Source: Anaerolineales bacterium UBA5069
Lineage (GTDB): Bacteria; Chloroflexota; Anaerolineae; Caldilineales; Caldilineaceae
Length of the DNA: 6,205 nt
Direction: 5' to 3'
NCBI GenBank assembly: GCA_002415895.1
Contig: DIAV01000171.1
Coordinates: forward strand, 6,041-12,245
In this document: positions 1 through 4,889 of the stretch, piece after piece
Numbering within the stretch: the stretch's first letter is position 1
Layout of the letters: the number at the start of each line of letters is the position of its first letter
Notes under the pieces: generated by a model
Told to the model about the DNA's origin: nothing
What the model saw: only the letters and a program-made list of their open reading frames with translations
Databases searched by the model: none
Program-made: the position numbers and the translations under genes

Positions 1-8
1 TCAACCAA

Positions 9-1472
9 TCACTCTTCCCCCCACTCTGAGTGGAAATTGCCCACTTCATCCACCCGTTCATAGGTGTGCGCGCCGAAAAAGTCGCGCTGCGCCTGGATCA
101 GGTTGGCAGGCAGGCGCGCGCTGCTGTACGAATCGTAGTAGGCGAGGCTGGCGCTAAACGCGGGTGTGGGGATGCCCATGCCCACGGCAAGCTGCACAAC
201 GCGCCGCCATGCCGGCAGCCGCTCGGCCACCGCGCCACCCAGAGCGGGGTCCAGCAGCAAATTGGCAAGGTCCGGCTTAAGATTGTAGGCCTCGGTAATG
301 CGGTTGAGGAACTGGGCGCGAATGATGCAGCCTGCGCGCCAAATTGATGCGATTGCGGCCAAATCGAGCGTGTAGTCGTAGCCTATGCTGGCCAGATGCA
401 GCATGGCCATGCCCTGGGCGTAGGCGCTGATCTTGGAGGCGTAGAGCGCCTGCCGCACAGCGTCGATCAGTGCCGCGCGGTCTTCCTGCCGCGCGGCGCC
501 GTCATGGAGGGGGCTGGTGGGCAAATGCTGGGCTGCCACCACGCGCTCCGCCTTCATGCTGGAGAGGATGCGCTCGGTGACGGCGGCGTTGATGGTGGGA
601 ATGGGTGCGCCCACATTCATGGCATCCTGGCTGGTCCATTTGCCTGTGCCTTTTTGGGCCGCGCGGTCGAGCACCATGTCGACAAGGGGTTGGCCGGTTT
701 TGGCATCCACCTTGCGGAAGATTTGTGCCGTAATTTCAATCAGGAAGCTGTTGAGCTCGCCATTGTTCCAGTCGGTAAAGACTTCGGCCAGCTCGGCGGC
801 GGAGAGACCCAGCGCGCGCCGCAGAATATCGTAGGCTTCGGCGATCAACTGCATGTCGCCATACTCAATGCCGTTGTGGATCATCTTCACATAGTGGCCC
901 GCGCCGCGCGGCCCCAGGTAAACCACACAGGGCTTGCCATCCTCAGGAGCCTTGGCGGCAATGGCCTCGAACATGGGGCGTATGTCGGCCCACACTGCGG
1001 CAGAGCCGCCGGGCATAATGCTGGGGCCCCAGAGCGCGCCCTCCTCGCCACCGCTAATGCCCATGCCCAGAAAGTGCAGCCCCAATGCCTCGAGTTCGAG
1101 GGTGCGCCGCTCGGTGTCGGCAAAGTAGCTGTTGCCGCCATCCATTATCAGATCGCCCGGTTCCAACAGGGGCGCCAGCCCCGCGATGACCGCATCGACA
1201 GGCGCACCGGCCTTGACCATGATGAGAATCTTGCGCGGCCGCTTGATGGAGGCGACCAGTGCTTCGAGTGTGGGCGCGGCCACAAGCTGCCTGCCCGGGT
1301 TTGCCGCGACAAATTCCTCCATGGTGGCCGTCGTGCGGTTGTAGACGGCCACGGTGAAGCCATTGCGCTCGAGATTGAGGACGAGATTCTGGCCCATGAC
1401 GGCCAGCCCAACCAAGCCGATGTCGGCGGTGGCGGTTTGCGTGGCGGCGACGGATTGTGTGGCGAGAGTCAT
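9..1472 (-). CDS. gnd: 6-phosphogluconate dehydrogenase, decarboxylating (long form, NADP-type)
   Basis: This gene encodes the cytosolic enzyme that oxidatively decarboxylates 6-phosphogluconate to ribulose 5-phosphate, the third step of the oxidative pentose-phosphate pathway. The 487-residue product is close to the long-form family length (about 470-485). Visible motifs are the Rossmann signature GLAVMG (22-27), NRT (45-47, whose Arg contacts the NADP 2'-phosphate in characterised enzymes), the substrate loop ISGGEEGA (139-146), the catalytic block with K196, H199-N200 and E203 inside HNGIEYGDMQ, GTGKWT (275-280), and the C-terminal R463 and H469 that bind substrate phosphate from the partner subunit. 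All expected key residues are present. The ATG is preceded by GAGGAG (1478-1483) with a 5-nt gap, which fixes the start. About 16 Ala/Thr/Gln-rich residues precede the usual DIGLVG start, a small lineage extension. The neighbours are functionally unrelated; any zwf-type partner would lie left of the window. Confidence 0.97.
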   Translation of the reverse strand: MTLATQSVAATQTATADIGLVGLAVMGQNLVLNLERNGFTVAVYNRTTATMEEFVAANPGRQLVAAPTLEALVASIKRPRKILIMVKAGAPVDAVIAGLAPLLEPGDLIMDGGNSYFADTERRTLELEALGLHFLGMGISGGEEGALWGPSIMPGGSAAVWADIRPMFEAIAAKAPEDGKPCVVYLGPRGAGHYVKMIHNGIEYGDMQLIAEAYDILRRALGLSAAELAEVFTDWNNGELNSFLIEITAQIFRKVDAKTGQPLVDMVLDRAAQKGTGKWTSQDAMNVGAPIPTINAAVTERILSSMKAERVVAAQHLPTSPLHDGAARQEDRAALIDAVRQALYASKISAYAQGMAMLHLASIGYDYTLDLAAIASIWRAGCIIRAQFLNRITEAYNLKPDLANLLLDPALGGAVAERLPAWRRVVQLAVGMGIPTPAFSASLAYYDSYSSARLPANLIQAQRDFFGAHTYERVDEVGNFHSEWGEE

Positions 1473-1557
1473 TGCTGCTCCTCAATGATTGCATACGGTG
1501 AGAATGATGGGGCCGCGGCGTGAGCGCAGCGCTGCATTGCATGAACAACAAAGTGAG

Positions 1558-1578
1558 AGTATACGCTAATTCGTAGCG
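1558..1578 (-). promoter_or_regulatory. Candidate gnd promoter -10 with adjacent operator-like dyad
   Basis: On the minus strand TATACT (1558-1563) matches the sigma-70 -10 consensus at 5 of 6 bases and would start a leader of about 75 nt before gnd. Directly upstream, inside the -35/-10 spacer, lies a perfect dyad CGCTA-N5-TAGCG (1564-1578). No convincing -35 hexamer is present at 16-18 bp, so the promoter would need an activator or be weak. A repressor or activator binding site in the spacer is an inference from position only. Confidence 0.4.
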
Positions 1579-1710
1579 GACACTGGCGACGCTGCTTACC
1601 AACTGAAACCGCAGCGCCGTAAACAGCTACGGCAACTTCAACATCGCAACGCAGAGTTGCAAAGGCGCGCACGGCGAAGGTAAATCAACTGCTTCGCATA
1701 GATGTACATC

Positions 1711-1767
1711 CTGCTGTTCTATGCTGTTCTTTGCGTTTCTCTGTGTACTTTGGGCCTTTGCGTTGAG
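1711..1767 (+). repeat. Degenerate 9-10-nt periodic tract (TTTGCGTT/CTCTGTGT type)
   Basis: The tract consists of imperfect 8-11-nt units: CTGCTGTTCT, ATGCTGTTCT, TTGCGTTTCT, CTGTGTACT, TTGGGCCT, TTGCGTTGAGG. Read on the minus strand the units are ACGCAAAG- and CACAGAG-like. The same type of unit recurs in opposite orientation at 3051-3101 on the other side of the CHAT gene; the best 30-base alignment, 1723-1752 against the complement of 3067-3096, agrees at 23 positions. Its function is unknown. Short tandem heptamer to nonamer repeats of this style occur between genes in several bacterial phyla. Confidence 0.55.
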
Positions 1768-1779
1768 GTGTGGTTGTGG

Positions 1780-2943
1780 CTAGCGCGGGCGGTGGTAGGC
1801 GGCGTAGCGTTCGGCGGCGCTGCTGCCGTGGGGCGTGCTGCCCGCCGGTGCAAGCTCGAAGAGTTGCCCCTCGGGCACGCGGCTAATCAGCACAGGCGCG
1901 CACCACTCAACGCCCGGCGTATCGGCCAGCATGGTGCGGCGCGCCTCGGCGGTGGCCACATCGACAGGCTCACCGGTGGCAAGGCGGCTGTAAAGTTCAT
2001 AGCTGAAGCTCAGCGCGGCGCGGTCCGTCAGTTCGTAGGGAAGGGCAATTGCGCTTGCCAGACCTCCTTTAACGAGGTTATAGGCAATATGCGTAAAGGG
2101 TTCGCGCGGCAGCGGCTGCCATGCACCGCAACTGTGCAGCGCCATCAGCCGCACGGAGAAATGGTCGCGCAGCATGGAGGCAAGGTGCGTGCCGCTGACA
2201 AGCCGGCCGCGCCCCTGCTCGTCCTCAAAGACAAGGAAGGATTCGGCCGACTGCGCGTTATAGAGCGCGTGGCCCACAAAATGAACAATGTGATAGGGCT
2301 GCTCGCGCAGGCGGCGCTGCAATTCAAAGAGCGTGGGGCGAGCAATGCGCTCAACAATCAGCTGCTGCTGCTTGCCCAGCACATCGAGTGTGTCGAGGAG
2401 CGCCAGCCATTCACGCTGCACCTCCACCGGTGGATAGCCCGGCGGATCGGCAATGACCACCAACATGCGCAGTGGCTGCGGCACGCGCAGCGGGCGCACC
2501 ACGTGCGAAAGCTCAATGTAGCGCGAGAGCGGCGCGTGCGCCGAAAGCGCCATGGACTCATCGCGCAGGTGATTGAAGAGTGTCTCCCAGGGCAGGCGCA
2601 CCAGTTCGGGCGCCTCGCTCAGCGCCAGCCGCACGCGCAGGCGCGAGGCCTGCTGATAGGCAAGGTCCATGCAGCGGTGGAGCATCGCGCCCACTTCACC
2701 CACAAAAGTGGCGTCAAAGAGGCGCGTGCCCAGTTCGCGCGCCGTGCGGCGCGCCGTCTCGAATTGGTGGGAATTGGGGCGGTAGGGGCTGGAGGCGGCG
2801 CGCGCAAAGGCTTCAAGCTCGCCCACGGCAACGGGCAGGCGGAAGACGGCCGCGGCTGTACCCGCAGGCGAATCCATGACGCGGCTGAAGTAGCCGTCTT
2901 CATTCTTTTCAATCAGCAGGTCAAATCCGGTATGGCGCAACAT
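1780..2943 (-). CDS. Stand-alone CHAT-domain caspase-like protease
   Basis: The 387-residue product fits the CHAT family (caspase HetF associated with TPRs), clan CD cysteine peptidases related to caspases and separase. Residues 1-60 form the opening block found in many such proteins, followed by a helical stretch and LPWE (117-120). A core strand and helix region spans about 155-215. The catalytic histidine is probably H225 in HFVGH (221-225) and the nucleophile C272 in LHSCG (269-273). The typical C-terminal block follows, GGLASAIALPYELTD (293-307) and the ELYSRL helix. There is no signal peptide or membrane segment, so it should be cytosolic. Unlike most relatives it carries no TPR, TIR, NB-ARC or other fused domain. 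The ATG has AGAGGA (2951-2956) 7 nt upstream. It has its own candidate promoter. Family members cleave proteins in signalling or cell-death circuits; the substrate here is unknown. Confidence 0.92.
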   Translation of the reverse strand: MLRHTGFDLLIEKNEDGYFSRVMDSPAGTAAAVFRLPVAVGELEAFARAASSPYRPNSHQFETARRTARELGTRLFDATFVGEVGAMLHRCMDLAYQQASRLRVRLALSEAPELVRLPWETLFNHLRDESMALSAHAPLSRYIELSHVVRPLRVPQPLRMLVVIADPPGYPPVEVQREWLALLDTLDVLGKQQQLIVERIARPTLFELQRRLREQPYHIVHFVGHALYNAQSAESFLVFEDEQGRGRLVSGTHLASMLRDHFSVRLMALHSCGAWQPLPREPFTHIAYNLVKGGLASAIALPYELTDRAALSFSYELYSRLATGEPVDVATAEARRTMLADTPGVEWCAPVLISRVPEGQLFELAPAGSTPHGSSAAERYAAYHRPR

Positions 2944-2950
2944 GCAATGA

Positions 2951-2977
2951 TCCTCTGGCAGTGCGCAAGCAACGCAC
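2951..2977 (-). promoter_or_regulatory. CHAT gene leader: hairpin followed by ribosome-binding site
   Basis: The minus strand carries the dyad GTGCG-N7-CGCAC (2961-2977), which could form a 5-bp stem with a 7-nt loop in the mRNA, just 4 nt before the Shine-Dalgarno AGAGGA (2951-2956). The hairpin lies between the predicted transcription start (near 2984) and the ATG. It could tune translation, but a stem this short may also be chance. Confidence 0.35.
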
Positions 2978-2990
2978 CGGCAAGGTGATC

Positions 2991-3019
2991 ATTCTAAACG
3001 GAGAGCGCCACGAAACCAA
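2991..3019 (-). promoter_or_regulatory. Candidate sigma-70 promoter of the CHAT gene
   Basis: Minus-strand TTGGTT (3014-3019) and TAGAAT (2991-2996) are separated by 17 bp. The -10 matches consensus at 5 of 6 positions and the -35 at 3 of 6, including the TTG. This predicts a start near 2984 and a leader of about 40 nt. It supports independent transcription of the CHAT gene rather than read-through from the CAP gene. Confidence 0.5.
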
Positions 3020-3027
3020 CAACGGCG

Positions 3028-3056
3028 CAACAGCGACACAACACAACAGCGACACA
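3028..3056 (+). repeat. 13-bp direct repeat CAACAGCGACACA
   Basis: Two perfect copies of CAACAGCGACACA lie at 3028-3040 and 3044-3056, a 16-bp period. They sit just upstream of the candidate CHAT promoter and run into the CACAGAG tract. They may be part of the same repeat-rich element or a binding site for a regulator of the CHAT gene. Confidence 0.6.
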
Positions 3057-3101
3057 GAGCACACAGAGATAACAGAGAAACACAGAGAACTGCACGAACG
3101 A
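3051..3101 (+). repeat. CACAGAG nonamer-type tandem tract
   Basis: Successive units are GACACAGAG, CACACAGAG, ATAACAGAG, AAACACAGAG, then AACTGCACG, giving a 9-10-nt period with a CACAGAG core. The last unit is also the left arm of the inverted repeat at 3080-3161. It is related to the tract at 1711-1767 but reversed, so the two tracts face each other across the CHAT gene. Confidence 0.65.
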
Positions 3102-3161
3102 ACATGAGTACGCTCGCCCCCTCCTTCAATGTCGTTATCTCGTTCGTGCAGTTCTCTGTGT
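3080..3161. repeat. Perfect 22-bp inverted repeat with 38-nt loop
   Basis: The left arm (3080-3101, beginning ACACAGAGAACTGC) is the exact reverse complement of the right arm (3140-3161); the loop is 3102-3139. It lies 26 bp past the CAP stop codon and upstream of the CHAT gene. A transcript from the CAP gene would fold into a 22-bp stem, so it could end or protect that mRNA. It has no following T-run and an unusually long loop, so it is not a standard intrinsic terminator. It may instead be a small palindromic repeat element found elsewhere in the genome. Confidence 0.8.
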
Positions 3162-3186
3162 CGTTGTTGTGTGTTTCACTCCAGCG

Positions 3187-4356
3187 TTATGGTGCAAAGA
3201 GGAGAACCGCGTAGTCGTAAGCGCGCGTTGCGCCATCGTCCGGCTTCACCTCGCGAATTGTGACATCTACTCGGTGCGTCGTAGACCAGTCAAGCCCCTC
3301 CAGATCAAGCGCAGGCTCCCAAACGAGGCCGTTCCAGCCCGGTACTGCGCTCTCCGTCGAGCCGCTTTCTGCGTAGATGATTGTGGAGGCAACGGGGTTT
3401 CCGTCCAGCCGCAACGCTATGCTGGCCGCGCCGAAATCCGCCGCGAGGAAGAATGACCAGCGGGGATAGACAACGTCGCGCGGCACAAAGCCGGGCGGCG
3501 GCCACGCCACAAAGCCATCGCGCGGGGCAGGCCATGGGTCAAAGTAGGGTGCGCCCGGGTCCACCACATGCACGGCGTATGCGTCCCACTCGGAGCCTTG
3601 CACCTCGCCCGCGCCCATCAAACGCGTGGGCGGTGCAAGCAGCCACTCGCGATGGCCCATGGCCACATTGCTGCTGCCCGGGTCCTGCATAAAGGTGATG
3701 ACGGAGCGGCGCGTGTCATACCCGCCGGAGAGGCCCAGGTCCGAGCGACCTGCGCCTGTGGCGCCGTCCGCGCTGTAGCAGCGCCACGTTGTGGGTGGAT
3801 CATGGCTGAGGCTGCCCTCGGCCGCCATGATCAGCGCGGCCGCCTGAGCGTGGGCGCTCATGGTGGCGTCGAAGCTTATCAGTGGCACGCCGGCCATGCG
3901 CCGGAAATAGTTGATTTGCTTCTCCAGCGCAGCCAGGCGCGGCGCGCTGATTGTGCCCGGCGAGCAGTTCGCCACATTGGCTGTCGACTGGGCATCTGTG
4001 GAGAGGGCAGGGAGATACTCGCTGTGATAGAGCGCCGCGGCCTCGCGCTGCGAGGCGGGGGGCGTTGGTGCAGGTACGGCGCCGGGCGGCGGGGTGGGTG
4101 TGGCTGTAGCCACTGGCGTGGGCGTGGGCGCTGCTGTGGGGGTGTTGGCGGGACCCACTACAATCGGCAGCAGCGCACCGTAGGGGCGGGCAGCAAGATT
4201 CGTGATCGGCCCAACCGGTGTGATGACGGGCGCAGCCTGGGCACTGACGGACGATCCATCTGCTATGCCAAGGGCAAAAAAGGCAATGACTGCAACAGTG
4301 GCGCTTGCCAATACACAGCACGCGCCGGTCTTGCCGTGAGGGGGGTGAATACGCAC
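3187..4356 (-). CDS. Secreted CAP-domain (SCP/PR-1-like) protein
   Basis: The 389-residue product begins with a signal peptide: a short basic start, a hydrophobic core at about 13-31, and a likely cut after the SAQA at 38-41. A Thr/Pro/Ala-rich linker follows (about 69-101), the type used to hold domains away from the cell surface. The CAP domain (about 142-266) shows INYFRRMAGVP, AQAAALIMA, SLSH (H185), WRCYSADG (191-198), FMQDPGSSN (222-230) and GHREWLL (234-240), matching a bacterial CAP subfamily; H185, H235 and E237 may belong to its conserved His/Glu cavity. A beta-rich C-terminal part (about 270-389) carries FVAWPPPGFVP and PRWSFF, which usually follow this CAP type. The GTG start is chosen because AAGGAG (4363-4368) stands 6 nt upstream and the signal peptide follows at once; an in-frame extension up to 4581 lacks such support. 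The role of CAP proteins in bacteria is largely unknown; enzymatic activity cannot be claimed. Confidence 0.92.
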   Translation of the reverse strand: MRIHPPHGKTGACCVLASATVAVIAFFALGIADGSSVSAQAAPVITPVGPITNLAARPYGALLPIVVGPANTPTAAPTPTPVATATPTPPPGAVPAPTPPASQREAAALYHSEYLPALSTDAQSTANVANCSPGTISAPRLAALEKQINYFRRMAGVPLISFDATMSAHAQAAALIMAAEGSLSHDPPTTWRCYSADGATGAGRSDLGLSGGYDTRRSVITFMQDPGSSNVAMGHREWLLAPPTRLMGAGEVQGSEWDAYAVHVVDPGAPYFDPWPAPRDGFVAWPPPGFVPRDVVYPRWSFFLAADFGAASIALRLDGNPVASTIIYAESGSTESAVPGWNGLVWEPALDLEGLDWSTTHRVDVTIREVKPDDGATRAYDYAVLLFAP

Positions 4357-4362
4357 GGACGA

Positions 4363-4368
4363 CTCCTT
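4363..4368 (-). promoter_or_regulatory. Ribosome-binding site fixing the GTG start of the CAP gene
   Basis: AAGGAG on the minus strand lies 6 nt before the GTG at 4354-4356. It decides between this start and an upstream in-frame ATG at 4579-4581, which would add 75 residues ahead of the signal peptide and bury it. Confidence 0.85.
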
Positions 4369-4632
4369 TGGAAAGACAACAACAAAACCATGCCAAGCGC
4401 TGTGTGCGTGCAGGGCGCAGGCGTTTCGGTGCAACGTCACTAATATCATGCCACGCGCGCGGCGCATGTGCGCAATTCGCAAAGCAGTTGCCCGACATGC
4501 CATATGATGGGTGCAAATATGCTCATCGCGTAGCGCACAAGCCTCGCCCAAGCGCCCTGCAGGGCCGTGTTTCACATCCATTCTTTAGCTGCGTTTCATC
4601 TCTTGCGGGGGCTGCTCCACTAGAGTAGAGCG

Positions 4633-4663
4633 TGCCAATCGCGGGCGTTGCAGAATATTGGCA
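4633..4663. promoter_or_regulatory. Operator-like dyad TGCCAAT-N17-ATTGGCA
   Basis: Perfect 7-bp inverted arms (4633-4639 and 4657-4663) are separated by 17 bp, with arm centres 24 bp apart. A second interleaved pair, GGCGT/ACGCC (4644-4648 and 4665-4669), is also present. The dyad ends about 25 bp upstream of the candidate S41 -35 box, a usual place for an activator to bind. The regulator is unknown. Confidence 0.4.
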
Positions 4664-4688
4664 GACGCCACGCAGATTGCAGGTTACA

Positions 4689-4716
4689 TTGTTTATAACC
4701 ACAAATGCGCTATAGT
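4689..4716 (+). promoter_or_regulatory. Candidate sigma-70 promoter of the S41 peptidase gene
   Basis: TTGTTT (4689-4694) and TATAGT (4711-4716) are 16 bp apart in an A/T-rich pocket of otherwise GC-rich sequence. The -10 matches at 5 of 6 positions and the -35 at 3 of 6. Predicted initiation near 4723 would give a leader of about 167 nt. Confidence 0.45.
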
Positions 4717-4792
4717 ATGCGTCACAATTGCTGCACCCGATCCGGCGCTGTGGCCACCCGGCCGCCCAGCAACAGGCGACAAGCCGCAAGGG

Positions 4793-4820
4793 AATCACAA
4801 GACAATCACCGCACAATCGC
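4793..4820 (+). repeat. Three AATCRC direct repeats at 11-bp spacing
   Basis: AATCAC (4793-4798), AATCAC (4804-4809) and AATCGC (4815-4820) recur every 11 bp, close to one helical turn; another AATCGC lies at 4841-4846. Sites on one face of the helix suggest cooperative protein binding. They fall downstream of the candidate promoter, so they would act as a repressor site or show that the real promoter is elsewhere. Confidence 0.4.
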
Positions 4821-4876
4821 TGCCCAACCGTACACATGTAAATCGCACGTCCAAAAATGCACCGCCACGAACCGCA

Positions 4877-4882
4877 AGAAGG
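4877..4882 (+). promoter_or_regulatory. Ribosome-binding site of the S41 peptidase gene
   Basis: AGAAGG lies 7 nt before the ATG at 4890-4892, one base off AGGAGG. Together with the signal peptide that starts at this ATG, it fixes the translation start. Confidence 0.75.
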
Positions 4883-4889
4883 GTGTTCA

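Larger units (their letters stand above)
1473..1779. other. Intergenic region between CHAT gene and gnd
   Basis: This 307-bp gap separates two genes on the same strand and has no credible coding region. It holds the gnd ribosome-binding site (1478-1483), a 10-bp perfect palindrome GCAGCGCTGC (1526-1535) in the predicted gnd leader, the candidate -10 and spacer dyad (1558-1578), a hairpin GCCGTA-N6-TACGGC (1616-1621 with 1628-1633), a smaller dyad GCAAC-N5-GTTGC (1646-1660), and a periodic repeat tract (1711-1767) just past the CHAT stop codon. No intrinsic terminator with a T-run was seen after the CHAT gene, so some read-through into gnd is possible. Confidence 0.6.
4357..4889. other. Divergent intergenic region between the CAP and S41 genes
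   Basis: This 533-bp region has no credible gene on either strand. It must hold promoters for both divergent genes. On the plus side there is a candidate promoter (4689-4716), an upstream dyad (4633-4663), phased AATCRC repeats (4793-4820) and an A/C-rich, probably unstructured leader up to the S41 ribosome-binding site. On the minus side, TGATATTAG (4440-4448 complement) is the best -10-like site for the CAP gene, but no matching -35 was found. No RNA gene or riboswitch was recognised. Confidence 0.6.

Noticed and set aside
396..1523. 375-codon open frame on the plus strand
   Set aside because: It is antisense to gnd, whose motifs are complete; the translation is low-complexity His/Gly/Ala-rich.
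1702..2988. 428-codon open frame on the plus strand
   Set aside because: It is antisense to the CHAT gene and shows no domain or ribosome-binding site; its hydrophobic start comes from the periodic repeat tract.
3080..3161. Reading the inverted repeat as a standard intrinsic terminator
   Set aside because: The stem is not followed by a T-run on either strand and the loop is 38 nt, so it is listed as a repeat with a possible 3'-end role.
3028..3175. CRISPR array
   Set aside because: The repeats are 9-16 nt long, degenerate and lack spacers of regular length; no cas gene is visible.
1780..4356. A defence operon made of the CHAT and CAP genes
   Set aside because: They are separated by 243 bp with a large hairpin and a separate CHAT promoter, and the CAP protein is secreted while the CHAT protein is cytosolic. 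No sensor, nuclease or pore gene is in the window.
3568..4443. 291-codon plus-strand frame and 238-codon minus-strand frame (3800-4516) over the CAP gene
   Set aside because: Both overlap the well-supported CAP reading frame in other frames and encode Arg/Cys/Gly-rich sequence without domains.
4723..4889. Riboswitch in the S41 leader
   Set aside because: The leader is A/C-rich with no long stems or known aptamer core that I can recognise.
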